The notes: a model not told the origin generated them from the sequence alone. A stretch of DNA of 64,000 bases from Geosporobacter ferrireducens (GCF_001750685.1 NZ_CP017269.1:434001-498000); one strand, 5' to 3'. Numbered from the stretch's first letter, positions 1 through 9,213 are shown. Numbers and translations are program-made.

Positions 1-422
1 AACATTTGGATAAATCTTCTATAGCTGTCAAATGCAAATCGCTCATTGCCTGTGGCCAATGCCATTCCCACTACTGTTTCATCATTTAAACCAAGGTTTA
101 GAATGGTATCCATCATGCCCGGCATGGAAAATACTGAACCGGAACGAACGGATACAAGAAGTGGGTTCTGTGGATTGCCAAACTTCTTCCCGGTTCTTTT
201 TTCCAATTCCTCTAGACTCTGAAAAATCTCTTCAACAATCAGCGCATGAATTTGTTTTTGATCCTCATAGTATCGATTACATGCTTCTGTAGTCACCGTG
301 AATCCAGGTGGAACAGGCAGACCGATCTTTACCATTTCTGCAAGATTAGCTCCTTTTCCACCTAAGAGAGATTTCATTTCTTTATTTCCTTCATTGAAAA
401 AATATACATATTTTTTATTCAT
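1..422 (-). CDS. ppdK: Pyruvate, phosphate dikinase, N-terminal part (cut by window edge)
   Basis: This is the first 140 or so residues of PPDK, which interconverts pyruvate, ATP and Pi with PEP, AMP and PPi in the cytoplasm. The frame stays open to position 1, so the C-terminal part lies outside the window. The ATP-grasp-type nucleotide-binding domain starts normally with MNKKYVYFF, then [12 protein letters not shown], the proline-rich PVPPGF segment, and SVRSGS followed by [12 protein letters not shown], all PPDK signatures. The ATG at 422 has a GGAG ribosome binding site upstream. It follows ppsR by 21 bp and ccpN lies before that, so the enzyme is cotranscribed with its own regulatory kinase/phosphorylase. 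Confidence 0.95.
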   Translation of the reverse strand, partial: MNKKYVYFFNEGNKEMKSLLGGKGANLAEMVKIGLPVPPGFTVTTEACNRYYEDQKQIHALIVEEIFQSLEELEKRTGKKFGNPQNPLLVSVRSGSVFSMPGMMDTILNLGLNDETVVGMALATGNERFAFDSYRRFIQM

Positions 423-443
423 AAATAAACTCCTCTCTACTTA

Positions 444-1262
444 CTATTTCAAATGGGCATTTTGCCTCATTATTTCTAATATAATGTTGGCACTTTCTTC
501 TACAGCCTTTGTTGAGACATCAATTACCGGGCATCTTAATCTTTTCATAAGTCCATCAGCATACTCTAACTCTTCCAGGATCCTATCCATATTTGCATAG
601 CTGGCTTCATTGCCTAAACCCAAAGCTTTCAATCTTTCTTGGCGAATTTCATTAAGTTTTATTGGATTTGTGGTTAGTCCAATGATTTTTTTTGAAGGAA
701 TTTCAAAAAGTTCTTCTGGAACTGGAACCTCTGGAACAAGCGGTACATTAGCCACCTTGATATTCTTATGGGCCAGATACATACTTAACGGTGTTTTGGA
801 AGTTCTTGAAACACCGATTAAAATAATATCTGCCTTTTTCAAACCTCTTGGATCTTTGCCATCATCATATTTTACTGCAAATTCTATCGCTTCAACTTTT
901 CTGAAATACTTCTCATCCAGCTTCCGAATTAACCCCGGTTCATTCTTGGGTTCGCTTTTGATGATTGTCTGAATCGAATCTATGATCGGTGTCATAATAT
1001 CAATGATAGGAATTTTACTTTCTGTTGCCATTTCTAGCATCAGTCTGCGAAGTGCAGGTACTACCATAGTAAATACAATGACACAGTTTTCGTTCACTGC
1101 CTCGCTAAATATCTCCCGAATTTGCTCTGCCTCTGATATATAAGAAAATCTTCTAATGTCATAATCATTACATTCAAATTGACTGACAGCGGCTTTTACA
1201 ACTTGTTCCGCTGTTTCACCGATTGAGTCGGAGATTACATAAACTACCAATCGACGGTTCAT
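444..1262 (-). CDS. ppsR: PPDK regulatory protein (bifunctional kinase/pyrophosphorylase, DUF299)
   Basis: The 272-residue protein is the usual size for the PPDK regulatory protein family. Known members use ADP to phosphorylate an active-site threonine of PPDK next to the catalytic histidine (inactivation) and remove it with Pi (reactivation). Visible signatures are VVYVISDSIGETAEQV at the N-terminus and the P-loop-like GVSRTSKTPLSMYLA near residue 150. The frame stays open upstream to 1343, but the ATG at 1262 has GGAGGG about 9 bp ahead and gives the conserved MNRRLVVYVISDS start. Between ccpN and ppdK, the context agrees with the function. Confidence 0.95.
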   Translation of the reverse strand: MNRRLVVYVISDSIGETAEQVVKAAVSQFECNDYDIRRFSYISEAEQIREIFSEAVNENCVIVFTMVVPALRRLMLEMATESKIPIIDIMTPIIDSIQTIIKSEPKNEPGLIRKLDEKYFRKVEAIEFAVKYDDGKDPRGLKKADIILIGVSRTSKTPLSMYLAHKNIKVANVPLVPEVPVPEELFEIPSKKIIGLTTNPIKLNEIRQERLKALGLGNEASYANMDRILEELEYADGLMKRLRCPVIDVSTKAVEESANIILEIMRQNAHLK

Positions 1263-1284
1263 ATTTTTAACCCTCCATAATCCA

Positions 1285-1914
1285 TTATTGTTTTCCAAGT
1301 TCAACAAATAGTCTTGCAATATTGGTTTTAGAAATCTTTCCAACTACTTTGAAACACTCCTTTTCACCAATCATTTCTTTCTCTACTACCGGCAAACTAT
1401 CTACCTCATGCTCAATAATTTTAATTGCTGCTTCCAACGCTGTTTCGTGTGGATAAGTCAAAACAATATTGGGCATTCTTGTCATAATCAGTCCCACAGG
1501 CACCTTATGGATTTCCATTCCCCCCATAATACTCTTTAAAAAATCCTTTCTAGATACTACACCTGTTAGGTAGCCTTTAGAAACAACATATATTGAACCA
1601 ACATCCTCTAAGAACAATGCTACAATACCATCATAAAGACTGGTTTGTTCATCTACAATCACAGGGATTGATTTGATATCACTCACACGGGTCTGTTTAA
1701 TATGTTCAGAAATAATATTTATTCCAGTATTTCCAGCATATAAATAGCCTACCTTCGGTCTCGCATCCAAGATTCCCGACATTGTTAGAATGGCTAAATC
1801 TGGACGTAAGGTTGCTCTTGTTACTTTTAACAGTGCTGCAATCTGTTCACTTGTGATCGGTTCATTTTCTTTTACAATCTCCACAATTCTTTGCTGTCTT
1901 TCTGAAAGCTCCAA
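1285..1914 (-). CDS. ccpN: CcpN-type transcriptional repressor, HTH plus two CBS domains
   Basis: The 209-residue protein has an N-terminal winged helix-turn-helix (about 1-60, with ERQQRIVEIVKENEPITSEQ and TRATLRPDLAILTM). A CBS domain pair follows (about 75-205, with YDGIVALFLEDVGSIYVVSKG and LEAAIKIIEHEVDSLPVVE). That is the CcpN (YqzB) architecture, a repressor of gluconeogenic genes in Bacillus whose CBS pair senses nucleotides. The start is TTG at 1914 with GAGGTGA 5 bp upstream. It is the first gene of the ccpN-ppsR-ppdK group, 22 bp before ppsR, as in other Firmicutes. Which genes it represses here is inferred. Confidence 0.88.
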   Translation of the reverse strand: MELSERQQRIVEIVKENEPITSEQIAALLKVTRATLRPDLAILTMSGILDARPKVGYLYAGNTGINIISEHIKQTRVSDIKSIPVIVDEQTSLYDGIVALFLEDVGSIYVVSKGYLTGVVSRKDFLKSIMGGMEIHKVPVGLIMTRMPNIVLTYPHETALEAAIKIIEHEVDSLPVVEKEMIGEKECFKVVGKISKTNIARLFVELGKQ

Positions 1915-1980
1915 AGTATCACCTCATTTCAAAAACAAATTATATGTGTTATACTATTTTTTATTGTGATATATTATATT

Positions 1981-2007
1981 TTAGCAAAGCTTTCCTATTT
2001 TTGCTAT
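1981..2007 (-). promoter_or_regulatory. Candidate operator and promoter region of ccpN
   Basis: Upstream of ccpN a 7-bp inverted repeat (TAGCAAA and TTTGCTA) spans 1981-2007, directly followed on the minus strand by the AT-rich string AATATAATATATC, which contains a TATAAT. The arrangement could be an operator overlapping a promoter. No clear -35 box was identified, so this is a weak call. Confidence 0.3.
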
Positions 2008-2016
2008 ACTTTTCTG

Positions 2017-2067
2017 AAAAAAAAAGACAATAGAGATGAAATTGAAAAATCATTCACCACTATTGTC
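2017..2067 (-). terminator. Rho-independent terminator of glyQS
   Basis: On the minus strand GACAATAG (2060-2067) pairs with CTATTGTC (2026-2033), with an imperfect inner helix, and is followed by nine consecutive U residues (2017-2025). It lies about 60 bp after the glyQS stop and separates it from ccpN. Confidence 0.85.
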
Positions 2068-2127
2068 TACCTTTGTATCTATTTTTATAATATTTGGAAT
2101 AGGGTTTATTGAAAACCCTCTCCAACA

Positions 2128-3516
2128 CTATAACTGGATTTTTTCTTCAATAAATTTCTCCAAATCCTCAATTTTAACTCTTTGCTGTGTCATTGTATCT
2201 CGGTCTCTGATGGTCACAGATTGATCCTCTAGAGAATCAAAATCAAATGTAATACACAGCGGTGTTCCGATTTCATCATGCCTTCTATACCGCTTACCAA
2301 TACTTCCTGCTTCATCATAGTCAACCATAAACTTTTTGGCTAATTGTTGGTATAACGCAGTGGCTCCTTCACTGAGCTTTTTCGTTAATGGAAATACCGC
2401 TGCTTTAAAAGGTGCAAGAGCTGGATGAAATTTTAATACAATTCTATCACTGCCATCTTCCAACTGCTCCTCCTCATAAGCATCAATTAAAAAAGCTAGG
2501 GTTACCCGATCTGCGCCTAAAGAAGGTTCAATACAGTAAGGAATATATTTCTCATTGGTAACTGGATCTTGATAAGTAAAATCAACGCCAGAATGTTCAC
2601 TGTGCTGTTTTAAATCAAAATCAGTTCTATCTGCTACGCCCCAAAGCTCTCCCCAGCCGAAAGGAAATCTATATTCTATATCTGTAGTCGCATTGCTGTA
2701 ATGAGATAATTCTTCTTTTTCATGGTCTCTTAACCGAATATTCTCAGGATTCATATTGAGATTCAGCAGCCATTGATTGCAAAAATCCTTCCAATAATTA
2801 AACCATTCGATATCTTCTCCCGGCTTGCAGAAAAATTCAAGTTCCATTTGTTCGAATTCACGGGTTCTAAAAGTAAAATTACCCGGGGTAATCTCATTTC
2901 TAAAAGACTTTCCAATTTGTCCTATTCCAAAAGGTACTTTCTTTCTTGATGTCCGCAATACATTTTTGAAGTTTACAAAGATTCCCTGTGCCGTTTCTGG
3001 ACGCAGATAAATCTCCGCCTTTGAATCTTCCGTTACTCCTTGATAGGTCTTAAACATTAAGTTGAATTGCCTGATTTTCGTATAATTATTGGCGCCACAT
3101 TCAGGACATGCAATTTTCTTTTCCTCGATATAATCCTGCATCTTATCATTGGACCAACCATCTACGGTTGCTTCTTCACCTGCTTTTTTCAAATGATCCT
3201 CTATAAGCTTATCTGCTCTAAACCGAGCCTTACATGCTTTGCAATCCAACAGCGGATCATTGAAACCACCTACATGGCCTGAGGCTACCCAAGCTTGCGG
3301 ATTCATCAAAATTGCTGCATCTAAACCTACATTGTAAGGAGATTCTTGGATAAACTTTTTCCACCAGGCACGCTTTACATTATTTTTTAATTCTACTCCC
3401 AATGGTCCGTAATCCCAAGTATTTGCCAATCCTCCATATACCTCTGAGCCTGGAAATACAAATCCTCTTGATTTAGCCAAAGCAACAATTTTTTCCATTG
3501 TTTTTTCAGTTGCCAT
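2128..3516 (-). CDS. glyQS: Glycyl-tRNA synthetase, single-chain (alpha2) class II type
   Basis: The 462-residue enzyme charges tRNA-Gly. It is the eukaryote/archaea-like dimeric GlyRS, not the alpha2-beta2 bacterial form. Landmarks are [19 protein letters not shown] and [17 protein letters not shown] at the N-terminus, a CKACK and CPECG cysteine pair as zinc-like knuckles, class II motif 2 (FRNEITPGN followed by [18 protein letters not shown] sequence), and motif 3 near IEPSLGADR. The C-terminal anticodon-binding domain contains VFPLTKK and [16 protein letters not shown]. The ATG at 3516 has a GGAGGA site. Expression is expected to follow uncharged tRNA-Gly through the T-box leader just upstream. 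Confidence 0.97.
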   Translation of the reverse strand: MATEKTMEKIVALAKSRGFVFPGSEVYGGLANTWDYGPLGVELKNNVKRAWWKKFIQESPYNVGLDAAILMNPQAWVASGHVGGFNDPLLDCKACKARFRADKLIEDHLKKAGEEATVDGWSNDKMQDYIEEKKIACPECGANNYTKIRQFNLMFKTYQGVTEDSKAEIYLRPETAQGIFVNFKNVLRTSRKKVPFGIGQIGKSFRNEITPGNFTFRTREFEQMELEFFCKPGEDIEWFNYWKDFCNQWLLNLNMNPENIRLRDHEKEELSHYSNATTDIEYRFPFGWGELWGVADRTDFDLKQHSEHSGVDFTYQDPVTNEKYIPYCIEPSLGADRVTLAFLIDAYEEEQLEDGSDRIVLKFHPALAPFKAAVFPLTKKLSEGATALYQQLAKKFMVDYDEAGSIGKRYRRHDEIGTPLCITFDFDSLEDQSVTIRDRDTMTQQRVKIEDLEKFIEEKIQL

Positions 3517-3545
3517 ATTACATCCTCCTTCTCAAAATTGATTAA

Positions 3546-3592
3546 AATAAAAAAGCCTTCCGTTCCTTGTAATACAAGGGACGAAAGACTTT
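3546..3592 (-). terminator. T-box attenuator terminator
   Basis: A long imperfect hairpin built around CTTGTA and TACAAG, with AAAGTC/GGCTTT at its base, follows the T-box core and ends in a U run on the minus strand before the glyQS ribosome binding site. It is mutually exclusive with the antiterminator that contains the T-box core. Confidence 0.85.
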
Positions 3593-3754
3593 ACTTCCGC
3601 GGTTCCACCCTATTTGGCATCTGGTACCCACTTTTATTCTCTCGCTCAAGAGCTCCCTTCATCAAGCTATTATGTTGGTATTCCAGCACCACCAACTCTC
3701 TTAGATAATAGGCATTGACTACTCTTCTCTCTCATTGCGCACACCATATACTTT
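3546..3754 (-). promoter_or_regulatory. T-box riboswitch leader (glycine) of glyQS
   Basis: The minus strand carries the nearly invariant T-box core AGGGTGGAACCGCG at 3598-3611, preceded by a GAGAGAG-rich stem I region around 3670-3755. The UGGA of the core would pair with the UCCA end of a tRNA, and a U discriminator base fits tRNA-Gly, agreeing with the glyQS gene downstream. The specifier codon could not be placed securely by eye. Uncharged tRNA-Gly should favour the antiterminator over the terminator at 3546-3592. Confidence 0.93.
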
Positions 3755-3760
3755 TCTACG

Positions 3761-3789
3761 ATTCTATCATATTGCACAAAGACTGTAAA
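3761..3789 (-). promoter_or_regulatory. Sigma-A promoter of the glyQS T-box leader
   Basis: On the minus strand TTTACA (3784-3789) and TAGAAT (3761-3766) are separated by exactly 17 bp. Transcription would begin near 3754, just before stem I of the T-box. Confidence 0.75.
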
Positions 3790-3845
3790 GGCATTTAAGC
3801 GGTTTTTCCATTCTTTTTTCAATGTTTTTTATCTTTTTTACAAAT

Positions 3846-4340
3846 TTATTCTTCTTCACCATCTCTTTTTTCTTTCTCAGTGGCATTTACTTTCGTTTTT
3901 AATTCATCTACTTTGCTGCGAACAGAATTATAGGTATCATCTGCAATTTCATTAAGATCTAATACTTCCCCTGTGTCTTTTACAATTTCGATCTTACACT
4001 TTGTTGCGAAAGCTGTAAAAACGCCGACCATCGCTATAGGCGGCGATAAAATCGCACCGATAGCTCCTGCCGTTACTGGAATATTCATAATCACTTCACC
4101 ATCTCGTTTTAACAATATTTTTGTAACATTTCCCTTCTTCACTACAGCTTTCAGCTTTTCTAGGATCTCATTTCCAGCGCCTGCAAAGTTATCTGTCCAT
4201 CGAATATTCTGTCTTTCTTCAATATGTACAATCGCATCCACAACATTTCCTGCCGCTGCCTCTAAAGCTTCTTTTGCTTCTTTGTAGCTTACTCCTGTTC
4301 TTTCTCTGACTTGATCAATTTTTTCTAAAGTAATCTCCAT
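3846..4340 (-). CDS. DUF4342 family protein with UBA-like N-terminus
   Basis: The 164-residue protein is of unknown function. Residues 1-42 (ITLEKIDQVRERTGVSYKEA then ALEAAAGNVVDAIVHIEE) look like the UBA/TS-N helical fold found in EF-Ts. Residues about 70-130 match the DUF4342 pattern: a short basic beta segment (VTKILLKRDGEVIMNIPVTA), then a hydrophobic glycine/alanine-rich stretch that could lie in or on the membrane. The C-terminus is charged and ends EEE. It sits 16 bp after recO and about 70 bp before the glyQS promoter. No catalytic motif is visible. Confidence 0.75.
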   Translation of the reverse strand: MEITLEKIDQVRERTGVSYKEAKEALEAAAGNVVDAIVHIEERQNIRWTDNFAGAGNEILEKLKAVVKKGNVTKILLKRDGEVIMNIPVTAGAIGAILSPPIAMVGVFTAFATKCKIEIVKDTGEVLDLNEIADDTYNSVRSKVDELKTKVNATEKEKRDGEEE

Positions 4341-4356
4341 AAGTACACCACCCTTT

Positions 4357-5100
4357 TTATTTTATATGATTTAAAAATTCTAGACTTTTAAAAGCATTCT
4401 TCTCCAAATGGGTCCCAATATAGTGCCGCGTAATTTTGTTTAACTCCTCCATAACCTCTGTTCGAATCATAAGCTTTGCAATCTGCTCCAATTCCTGAGT
4501 GATTAGATACTGCATTACCCGTATGGTAACGGGAGATATTTTCATTGCGTACAGATCTTGCTGGAAGCAATTCCTACATAGAATCCCGCCTTCTGCTGAA
4601 CTGAAACGGGGATTTCCTATCTCCGATGTGCCGCAATGTACACAACATTCTAATTCAGGCTTATATCCGGAATAATATAACAGCTTCATTTCATAAGCCT
4701 TAATGATGGTTTCCATATTTTTTTTACTTTTGGAGAATATCTGCAAGCTGTTGATTAAAAGTTCAAACAGACGGTTGTTTGTTTGTCCTTCACCTATAGC
4801 AGCTAGTGTTAGCTCTAATAAATAAGCTCCATAGGCTAATTTCGTAACATCTTCACGAATCGAGTAAAAGGAATGTCTTAGATCTACCTGCGTAATTTGG
4901 AACAAGTCACGTCCCTTAAACAAAACAAATTCACCATAGGAGAACAGCTGTGTACCCACAGCATATTTCCCTTTATGTCTTCCAGATGCCTTGGATACCG
5001 CCTGTACTTTTCCCAGCTTTTTAGTAAAGAGGGTAATAATTCTGTCCCCTTCTCCAAACTTGCTTTGTTTCAAGACCACTGCATCGGTCTTAATTAGCAT
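4357..5100 (-). CDS. recO: DNA repair protein RecO
   Basis: The 247-residue protein mediates RecFOR-dependent loading of RecA on SSB-coated DNA and promotes annealing. The N-terminal OB-fold starts MLIKTDAVVLKQSKFGEGDR, as in the family. The helical C-terminal part carries a four-cysteine zinc knuckle, CCVHCG (about residue 150) and CRNC (about 174). The ATG at 5100 overlaps the region of the yqzL stop, indicating translational coupling. The order era-yqzL-recO is the conserved Firmicutes arrangement. Confidence 0.95.
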   Translation of the reverse strand: MLIKTDAVVLKQSKFGEGDRIITLFTKKLGKVQAVSKASGRHKGKYAVGTQLFSYGEFVLFKGRDLFQITQVDLRHSFYSIREDVTKLAYGAYLLELTLAAIGEGQTNNRLFELLINSLQIFSKSKKNMETIIKAYEMKLLYYSGYKPELECCVHCGTSEIGNPRFSSAEGGILCRNCFQQDLYAMKISPVTIRVMQYLITQELEQIAKLMIRTEVMEELNKITRHYIGTHLEKNAFKSLEFLNHIK

Positions 5101-5104
5101 TTCA

Positions 5105-5248
5105 TCACCTCAAGAATGCTTGTTTCTCTGAACCTTTTATATCCTCCTGAACCTTAGATGCTACAGCACGTTCTATACCTTTATAGTATAGATAGGCTTG
5201 AATACTACCGGTGTTTTCAAATAGCTTCCATAATGTTTTTTGTACCAC
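5105..5248 (-). CDS. yqzL: YqzL family small protein
   Basis: This short gene encodes 47 residues, the same length as Bacillus YqzL. The reading starts with GTG at 5248 after an AAGGGGAT ribosome binding site and gives a protein with WKLFENTGSIQAYLYYKGIE, which matches the family pattern (W-x2-FE-x-TG-x-I-x2-YL). The stop TGA (5105-5107) lies within the recO ribosome binding site region. The function is unknown, but position between era and recO is strongly conserved in spore formers. Confidence 0.85.
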   Translation of the reverse strand: MVQKTLWKLFENTGSIQAYLYYKGIERAVASKVQEDIKGSEKQAFLR

Positions 5249-5345
5249 CCTATCATCCCCTTCATAAAAAAATTGTATCATATATTATGATTTTCAATGA
5301 CTGGGGGTTCCTATACGATGAAAATTCTGTCACTACACTTCTTTT

Positions 5346-6233
5346 TTATTTATATCCCAGCTGATTTAATGTTCCCTCATGATCACGCCAATCTTCCTTT
5401 ATCTTAACCCATAGTTCCAGAAAAATTTTTGTTCCCATTAATCTTTCGATATCTTCTCTGGCGCTTTTACCAATCCCTTTTAACTTTCTTCCATTTTTTC
5501 CGATGATAATTCCTTTGTGAGACTTCCTCTCGCAAAGGATCGTTGCTTGGATATCTATGATATCTTTATCTTCTCTTTTTTTCATTGAATCAATTTGTAC
5601 AGCCACTCCATGAGGAACTTCATCCTGTAAATAGTGCAGCAGCTTTTCTCGAATGATTTCAGATACGATCACCCGCTCCGGTTGATCTGTAATCATATCT
5701 CCTGGGAAATACTGTGGTCCTTCCGGGAGAAATGATAAGATTTTATTCAGAAGTTTTTGGATGTTTATATCCTCTAACGCCGATATTCCTATAATTTCTT
5801 TAAAAATTCCCGTTTCATTATAGAGATGAAACATTTTTTCATAGGCGTCAGGCGGAATCTTGTCAATCTTATTAATTACGAGTATAATAGGCGTTTTGAT
5901 CTCCTTTAGTGACTCCAGTATAAACTGATCGCCCCCACCCATATTGGCTGTATCATCGATTAAAAACAATACCACATCTACTTCGTTTAGCGTCTGCTGC
6001 GCAGACTTTACCATATACTCTCCCAGTTTATTTTTGGGTTTATGAATACCAGGAGTATCTAGGAAAATGATCTGGAAGTTGTCTTGTGTATAAATAGATT
6101 GAATCTTATTTCGCGTTGTCTGGGGTTTATCAGACATAATGGCTATTTTTTCTCCAACCATCCTATTCATTAAGGTAGATTTCCCTACATTTGGCCTACC
6201 GACAATAGTTACAAACCCTGATTTGAACTTCAT
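5346..6233 (-). CDS. era: GTPase Era
   Basis: The 295-residue GTPase acts in 16S rRNA maturation and 30S subunit assembly. The G1 loop is GRPNVGKST (about 12-20), G3 is DTPG (about 59-62), G4 is NKID (about 123-126) and G5 is SAL. The C-terminal KH domain contains GIIIGKNGRKLKGIGKSARE (about 243-262), which binds the 3' end of 16S rRNA. The ATG at 6233 has AAGG upstream. It lies downstream of cdd and upstream of yqzL-recO in one leftward run. ybeY, another 16S maturation factor, is nearby. Confidence 0.97.
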   Translation of the reverse strand: MKFKSGFVTIVGRPNVGKSTLMNRMVGEKIAIMSDKPQTTRNKIQSIYTQDNFQIIFLDTPGIHKPKNKLGEYMVKSAQQTLNEVDVVLFLIDDTANMGGGDQFILESLKEIKTPIILVINKIDKIPPDAYEKMFHLYNETGIFKEIIGISALEDINIQKLLNKILSFLPEGPQYFPGDMITDQPERVIVSEIIREKLLHYLQDEVPHGVAVQIDSMKKREDKDIIDIQATILCERKSHKGIIIGKNGRKLKGIGKSAREDIERLMGTKIFLELWVKIKEDWRDHEGTLNQLGYK

Positions 6234-6266
6234 AACGGAACCTTCTTTCTCATCTGTATCAATGTA

Positions 6267-6662
6267 TTATTTTTTAAGATCTATGCCGGAGAAATAGTGG
6301 GGCAGCAGCTCTTCTATCGTAAAAGTTTCTATCTTTCCATCACTTGTACCGACAATGATCTTTATATCCTTGCCGAATTCTACAATGACCTGCCTGCAGA
6401 TACCGCAGGGAAAGGTATATTCATCATTATCACTAACCACTGCAATCGCTTCAAAAGAACGATGGCCTTCAGAGATTGCCTTAAAAAGTGCTGTTCTCTC
6501 TGCACAATTTGTTCCACCAAAAGAAGCACATTCTATATTACAGCCGGTATAGACCTTTCCATCCGTGGTCAAAAGTGCAGCTCCTACTCTAAATTTAGAA
6601 TAAGGCACATAGGCATATTCCATGGCTTTCCTTGCTTGTTGCATTAATGCTAATTCTGTCAA
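6267..6662 (-). CDS. cdd: Cytidine deaminase
   Basis: The 131-residue homotetrameric zinc enzyme converts cytidine and deoxycytidine to uridine forms in pyrimidine salvage. The catalytic signature is intact: C53-A-E55 with the proton-shuttling glutamate, and P-C86-G-I-C89 as the remaining zinc ligands. The start is TTG at 6662, 14 bp from GGAGGCGAGGG. The cdd-era adjacency is the common Firmicutes order. Confidence 0.96.
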   Translation of the reverse strand: MTELALMQQARKAMEYAYVPYSKFRVGAALLTTDGKVYTGCNIECASFGGTNCAERTALFKAISEGHRSFEAIAVVSDNDEYTFPCGICRQVIVEFGKDIKIIVGTSDGKIETFTIEELLPHYFSGIDLKK

Positions 6663-6679
6663 AACCCTCGCCTCCTAAA

Positions 6680-7741
6680 CTACTCAAAGATTGAATTCAT
6701 TGTTTTAGGTACTACTTGAATCCAAGTTATACCAGGATTGAGTTGAATCTCTTTTCCATCCTTATCATAGTATCTCGTAATTGCCTTTCTTGACTTCTTT
6801 TCCCAAGTAATCTCAAGCATTTCACCCTGTGTCAGATAAAATCCTTCACCTTTTCCAACCATCTCAATCTCCAAACGACCTTCACTGTCTATTACCTTCG
6901 TAGCAGCTTTTTGTACAATAATATTCTTTGCTGTCATCTGCTGCTTAGAAATCTCATCCTGATGGGACTTCCCGTTGATCTCTCTATAATAGATTCCCTC
7001 TTCCTGATTGTAAATAAAAGCTGCTGTATAGTTTTTACTATAAGGAAGACCTACTTTTGATATTTCAGCACCATTAGGCTTTACGTCGCTGTTATGAAAT
7101 TTTAATCTTTCGTATACGCCTTCTGTATTATACTTACTTTCACTTGCCGCTTTCCGAATTGCCTGTGTACTGGTATACATGTTATGTGGTGCTTGTTTAT
7201 GGCTTTTTCGCCAAAAAATCGTACTATTTCTAGAAAGAGCATCAATATCTGCCATTTTTAATGCTTTAATATCGCTTTTGGCTTGTTCACTGCCGCCTAC
7301 ATGAACATACAGTGCATCATATTCCAATGCTCTGTCTATAAAATAAGGTCTTGCACTTCGAACAGATCCTATGGTATCCGGCTCATTAATTAGAAAAATA
7401 CCCATATAGCGTGTAATCAAACCCTCTGCTAAAAACTCATATACAATCTCTGCCTGGTCCAACCCAGCTTGAGGTCGCGCTTTTACCATGTTGTCGAACA
7501 TGACTGCAAAAGGTCTTCTTTCTATCCTTTCCTGTTCCACATAGATCCCGCTTATCGGAGATGGTACCTTTCCAGTTAAATCCTCTCTCGTATCTACCAC
7601 ATCATTTGAATCTGCAGGGTCTGTAATCACTACAATATCGTCCTGCTCTGCTCCTGTAGGTTTATTCTTACTACAACCTACAGCAAAAATAAGTACTAGA
7701 ATAGTAATACACAGCACTCCTACACCGAACCTTTTCCTCAT
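6680..7741 (-). CDS. DUF3048 (YerB-like) lipoprotein
   Basis: The 353-residue exported protein has a lipoprotein signal: basic MRKR, a hydrophobic stretch, then the lipobox FAVGC with Cys at residue 23. It should be anchored on the outer face of the membrane. The mature part shows DUF3048 landmarks: RRPFAVMFDN, ARPQAGLDQAEIVYEFLAEG, ITRYMGIF, SVRSARPYFIDRA and the C-terminal WIQVVP. The molecular function of the family is not established. It is set between the CBS/CorC protein and cdd, with short gaps suggesting cotranscription. Confidence 0.88.
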   Translation of the reverse strand: MRKRFGVGVLCITILVLIFAVGCSKNKPTGAEQDDIVVITDPADSNDVVDTREDLTGKVPSPISGIYVEQERIERRPFAVMFDNMVKARPQAGLDQAEIVYEFLAEGLITRYMGIFLINEPDTIGSVRSARPYFIDRALEYDALYVHVGGSEQAKSDIKALKMADIDALSRNSTIFWRKSHKQAPHNMYTSTQAIRKAASESKYNTEGVYERLKFHNSDVKPNGAEISKVGLPYSKNYTAAFIYNQEEGIYYREINGKSHQDEISKQQMTAKNIIVQKAATKVIDSEGRLEIEMVGKGEGFYLTQGEMLEITWEKKSRKAITRYYDKDGKEIQLNPGITWIQVVPKTMNSIFE

Positions 7742-7770
7742 GTCCCCCTCATCCTTTCATCAATACTAGA

Positions 7771-9045
7771 TTAATCTTGCAGCGGCTTTTTTTGTATCTC
7801 TACCTGTTTAATCCTTCGATTTTGAACACTCATTACTCTAATTTTCGCATCATCAAATTCAATTATATCATCTTTTAGTGGTACTCTGCCTAACAAATTG
7901 AAGACAAAACCACCAATGGATTCATATTCGTCCTCTGGAAGAGATATTCCTAACACCTCATTAATTTCTTCGATAGAAGCCTTTGAGCTGACAATTAGCG
8001 AATCCTCATTCATTTGTTCAATGAGATCCAGTTCATCATCATACTCATCTAAAATCTCTCCCACAATCTCTTCAAGTATATCTTCTATAGTGACTAACCC
8101 CAAGGTTCCTCCATACTCATCCAGAACAATAGCAATATGCACCTTTTCCTTTTGCATCTCTCTCAGCAGATCACTGACTTTTTTGCTTTCAGGTACATAA
8201 TAAGCAGCTCTGATGATTTTTTTAATATCAAAATCTTCATTGCTCCCCGGTTGCCGTGCATAGGCCAATAAGTCTTTTGCATAAAGAATTCCTATGACAT
8301 TGTCAATCGTATCCTTAATCACTGGGATTCTTGAATACCCAAAATCAATAACAATATTAAGAGACTCTTCAAGACTTGATTCTTCTTCCAAATATACCAT
8401 ATCAATTCTCGGAACCATTACCTCCGTTGCCTCAATGTCACCGATGGCAAAAATACTATTGATCATTTCTTTTTCCTTGCTCTCAATGATTCCGGCTTCC
8501 TCTCCTACATCTACCAGCGTTTTAATCTCATCTTCTGATACAAGAGATTTGTTTTGATCCACATTCCCGCCTAGCAACCTGATCGTTATACTTGTAATGC
8601 CATTCAAGACCTGCAGTACAGGATACAATACATAGGACAATATTTCGATGGGTCTCCCTAATTTAATTGCCACTGTTTCCGGATAGTAAGAAGAAAAAGT
8701 CTTAGGTGTAATCTCTCCAAAAATCAATATCACAAAGGTCATTACAATTGTAACCAAAAAGGTAACATTCTTCCCTGAGAAATACTTATAGGTCAACTCT
8801 GTTGCAATTGCTGTAGCTGCTATATTTACGATATTATTTCCAATAAGTATGGTTGCCAATATCTTATGAGACTTTTCCATCAACCTTTCAATAATCGAAG
8901 CCTGCTTAATACCTTTATTTTTCAATTGTTTCACTTTGATTACACTCATAGAGGTTAAGGATGTTTCCGCACTGGAAAATAATGCAGAAAAGATCAATAA
9001 AATCATAAGTCCTAGGAACCTTAGCCAATCCTCATTTGCAAACAA
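7771..9045 (-). CDS. CNNM/CorC-family membrane protein: DUF21, CBS pair, CorC_HlyC
   Basis: The 424-residue integral membrane protein has an N-terminal DUF21 domain with about four membrane segments (residues 1-185), a CBS pair (about 195-325, with VMVPRIDMVYLEEE and VIGILYAKDLL) and a C-terminal CorC_HlyC domain (DEYGGTLGLVTIEDILEEIV then the last 80 residues). Family members are linked to Mg2+/Co2+ efflux or homeostasis. The name hemolysin is historical. I chose TTG at 9045 because GGGAGG lies 7 bp upstream. An in-frame ATG at 9081 has no good ribosome binding site. Confidence 0.88.
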   Translation of the reverse strand: MFANEDWLRFLGLMILLIFSALFSSAETSLTSMSVIKVKQLKNKGIKQASIIERLMEKSHKILATILIGNNIVNIAATAIATELTYKYFSGKNVTFLVTIVMTFVILIFGEITPKTFSSYYPETVAIKLGRPIEILSYVLYPVLQVLNGITSITIRLLGGNVDQNKSLVSEDEIKTLVDVGEEAGIIESKEKEMINSIFAIGDIEATEVMVPRIDMVYLEEESSLEESLNIVIDFGYSRIPVIKDTIDNVIGILYAKDLLAYARQPGSNEDFDIKKIIRAAYYVPESKKVSDLLREMQKEKVHIAIVLDEYGGTLGLVTIEDILEEIVGEILDEYDDELDLIEQMNEDSLIVSSKASIEEINEVLGISLPEDEYESIGGFVFNLLGRVPLKDDIIEFDDAKIRVMSVQNRRIKQVEIQKKPLQD

Positions 9046-9180
9046 AATAATTCCTCCCAGTACTATTTTAGCACAATTCATTGCAGAGAGCTTCAGGAAT
9101 GATTTCTATTATTCTTCCTAACTTATATATTTACCAAAAATAAAGAATTTGTATAATAAAATCCACACTATTTTTTGTTA

Positions 9181-9213
9181 TAAAAAGGAAGTAGTATCGA
9201 CTACTCCCCTTTA
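9181..9213 (-). terminator. Terminator after the dgkA-PAP2 gene
   Basis: On the minus strand AAGGGGAGTAGT and ACTACTTCCTT form a stem with one bulge and a CGAT loop, followed by UUUAU. It overlaps the stop codon and closes the yqfC-to-dgkA transcription unit. Confidence 0.7.

Noticed and set aside
610..972. 120-codon plus-strand open frame
   Set aside because: Antisense to ppsR; the serine-rich translation has no recognisable domain.
2101..2120. AGGGTTT/AAACCCT hairpin just after glyQS
   Set aside because: No U run follows on the minus strand. The stem at 2026-2067 with nine U residues is the better terminator.
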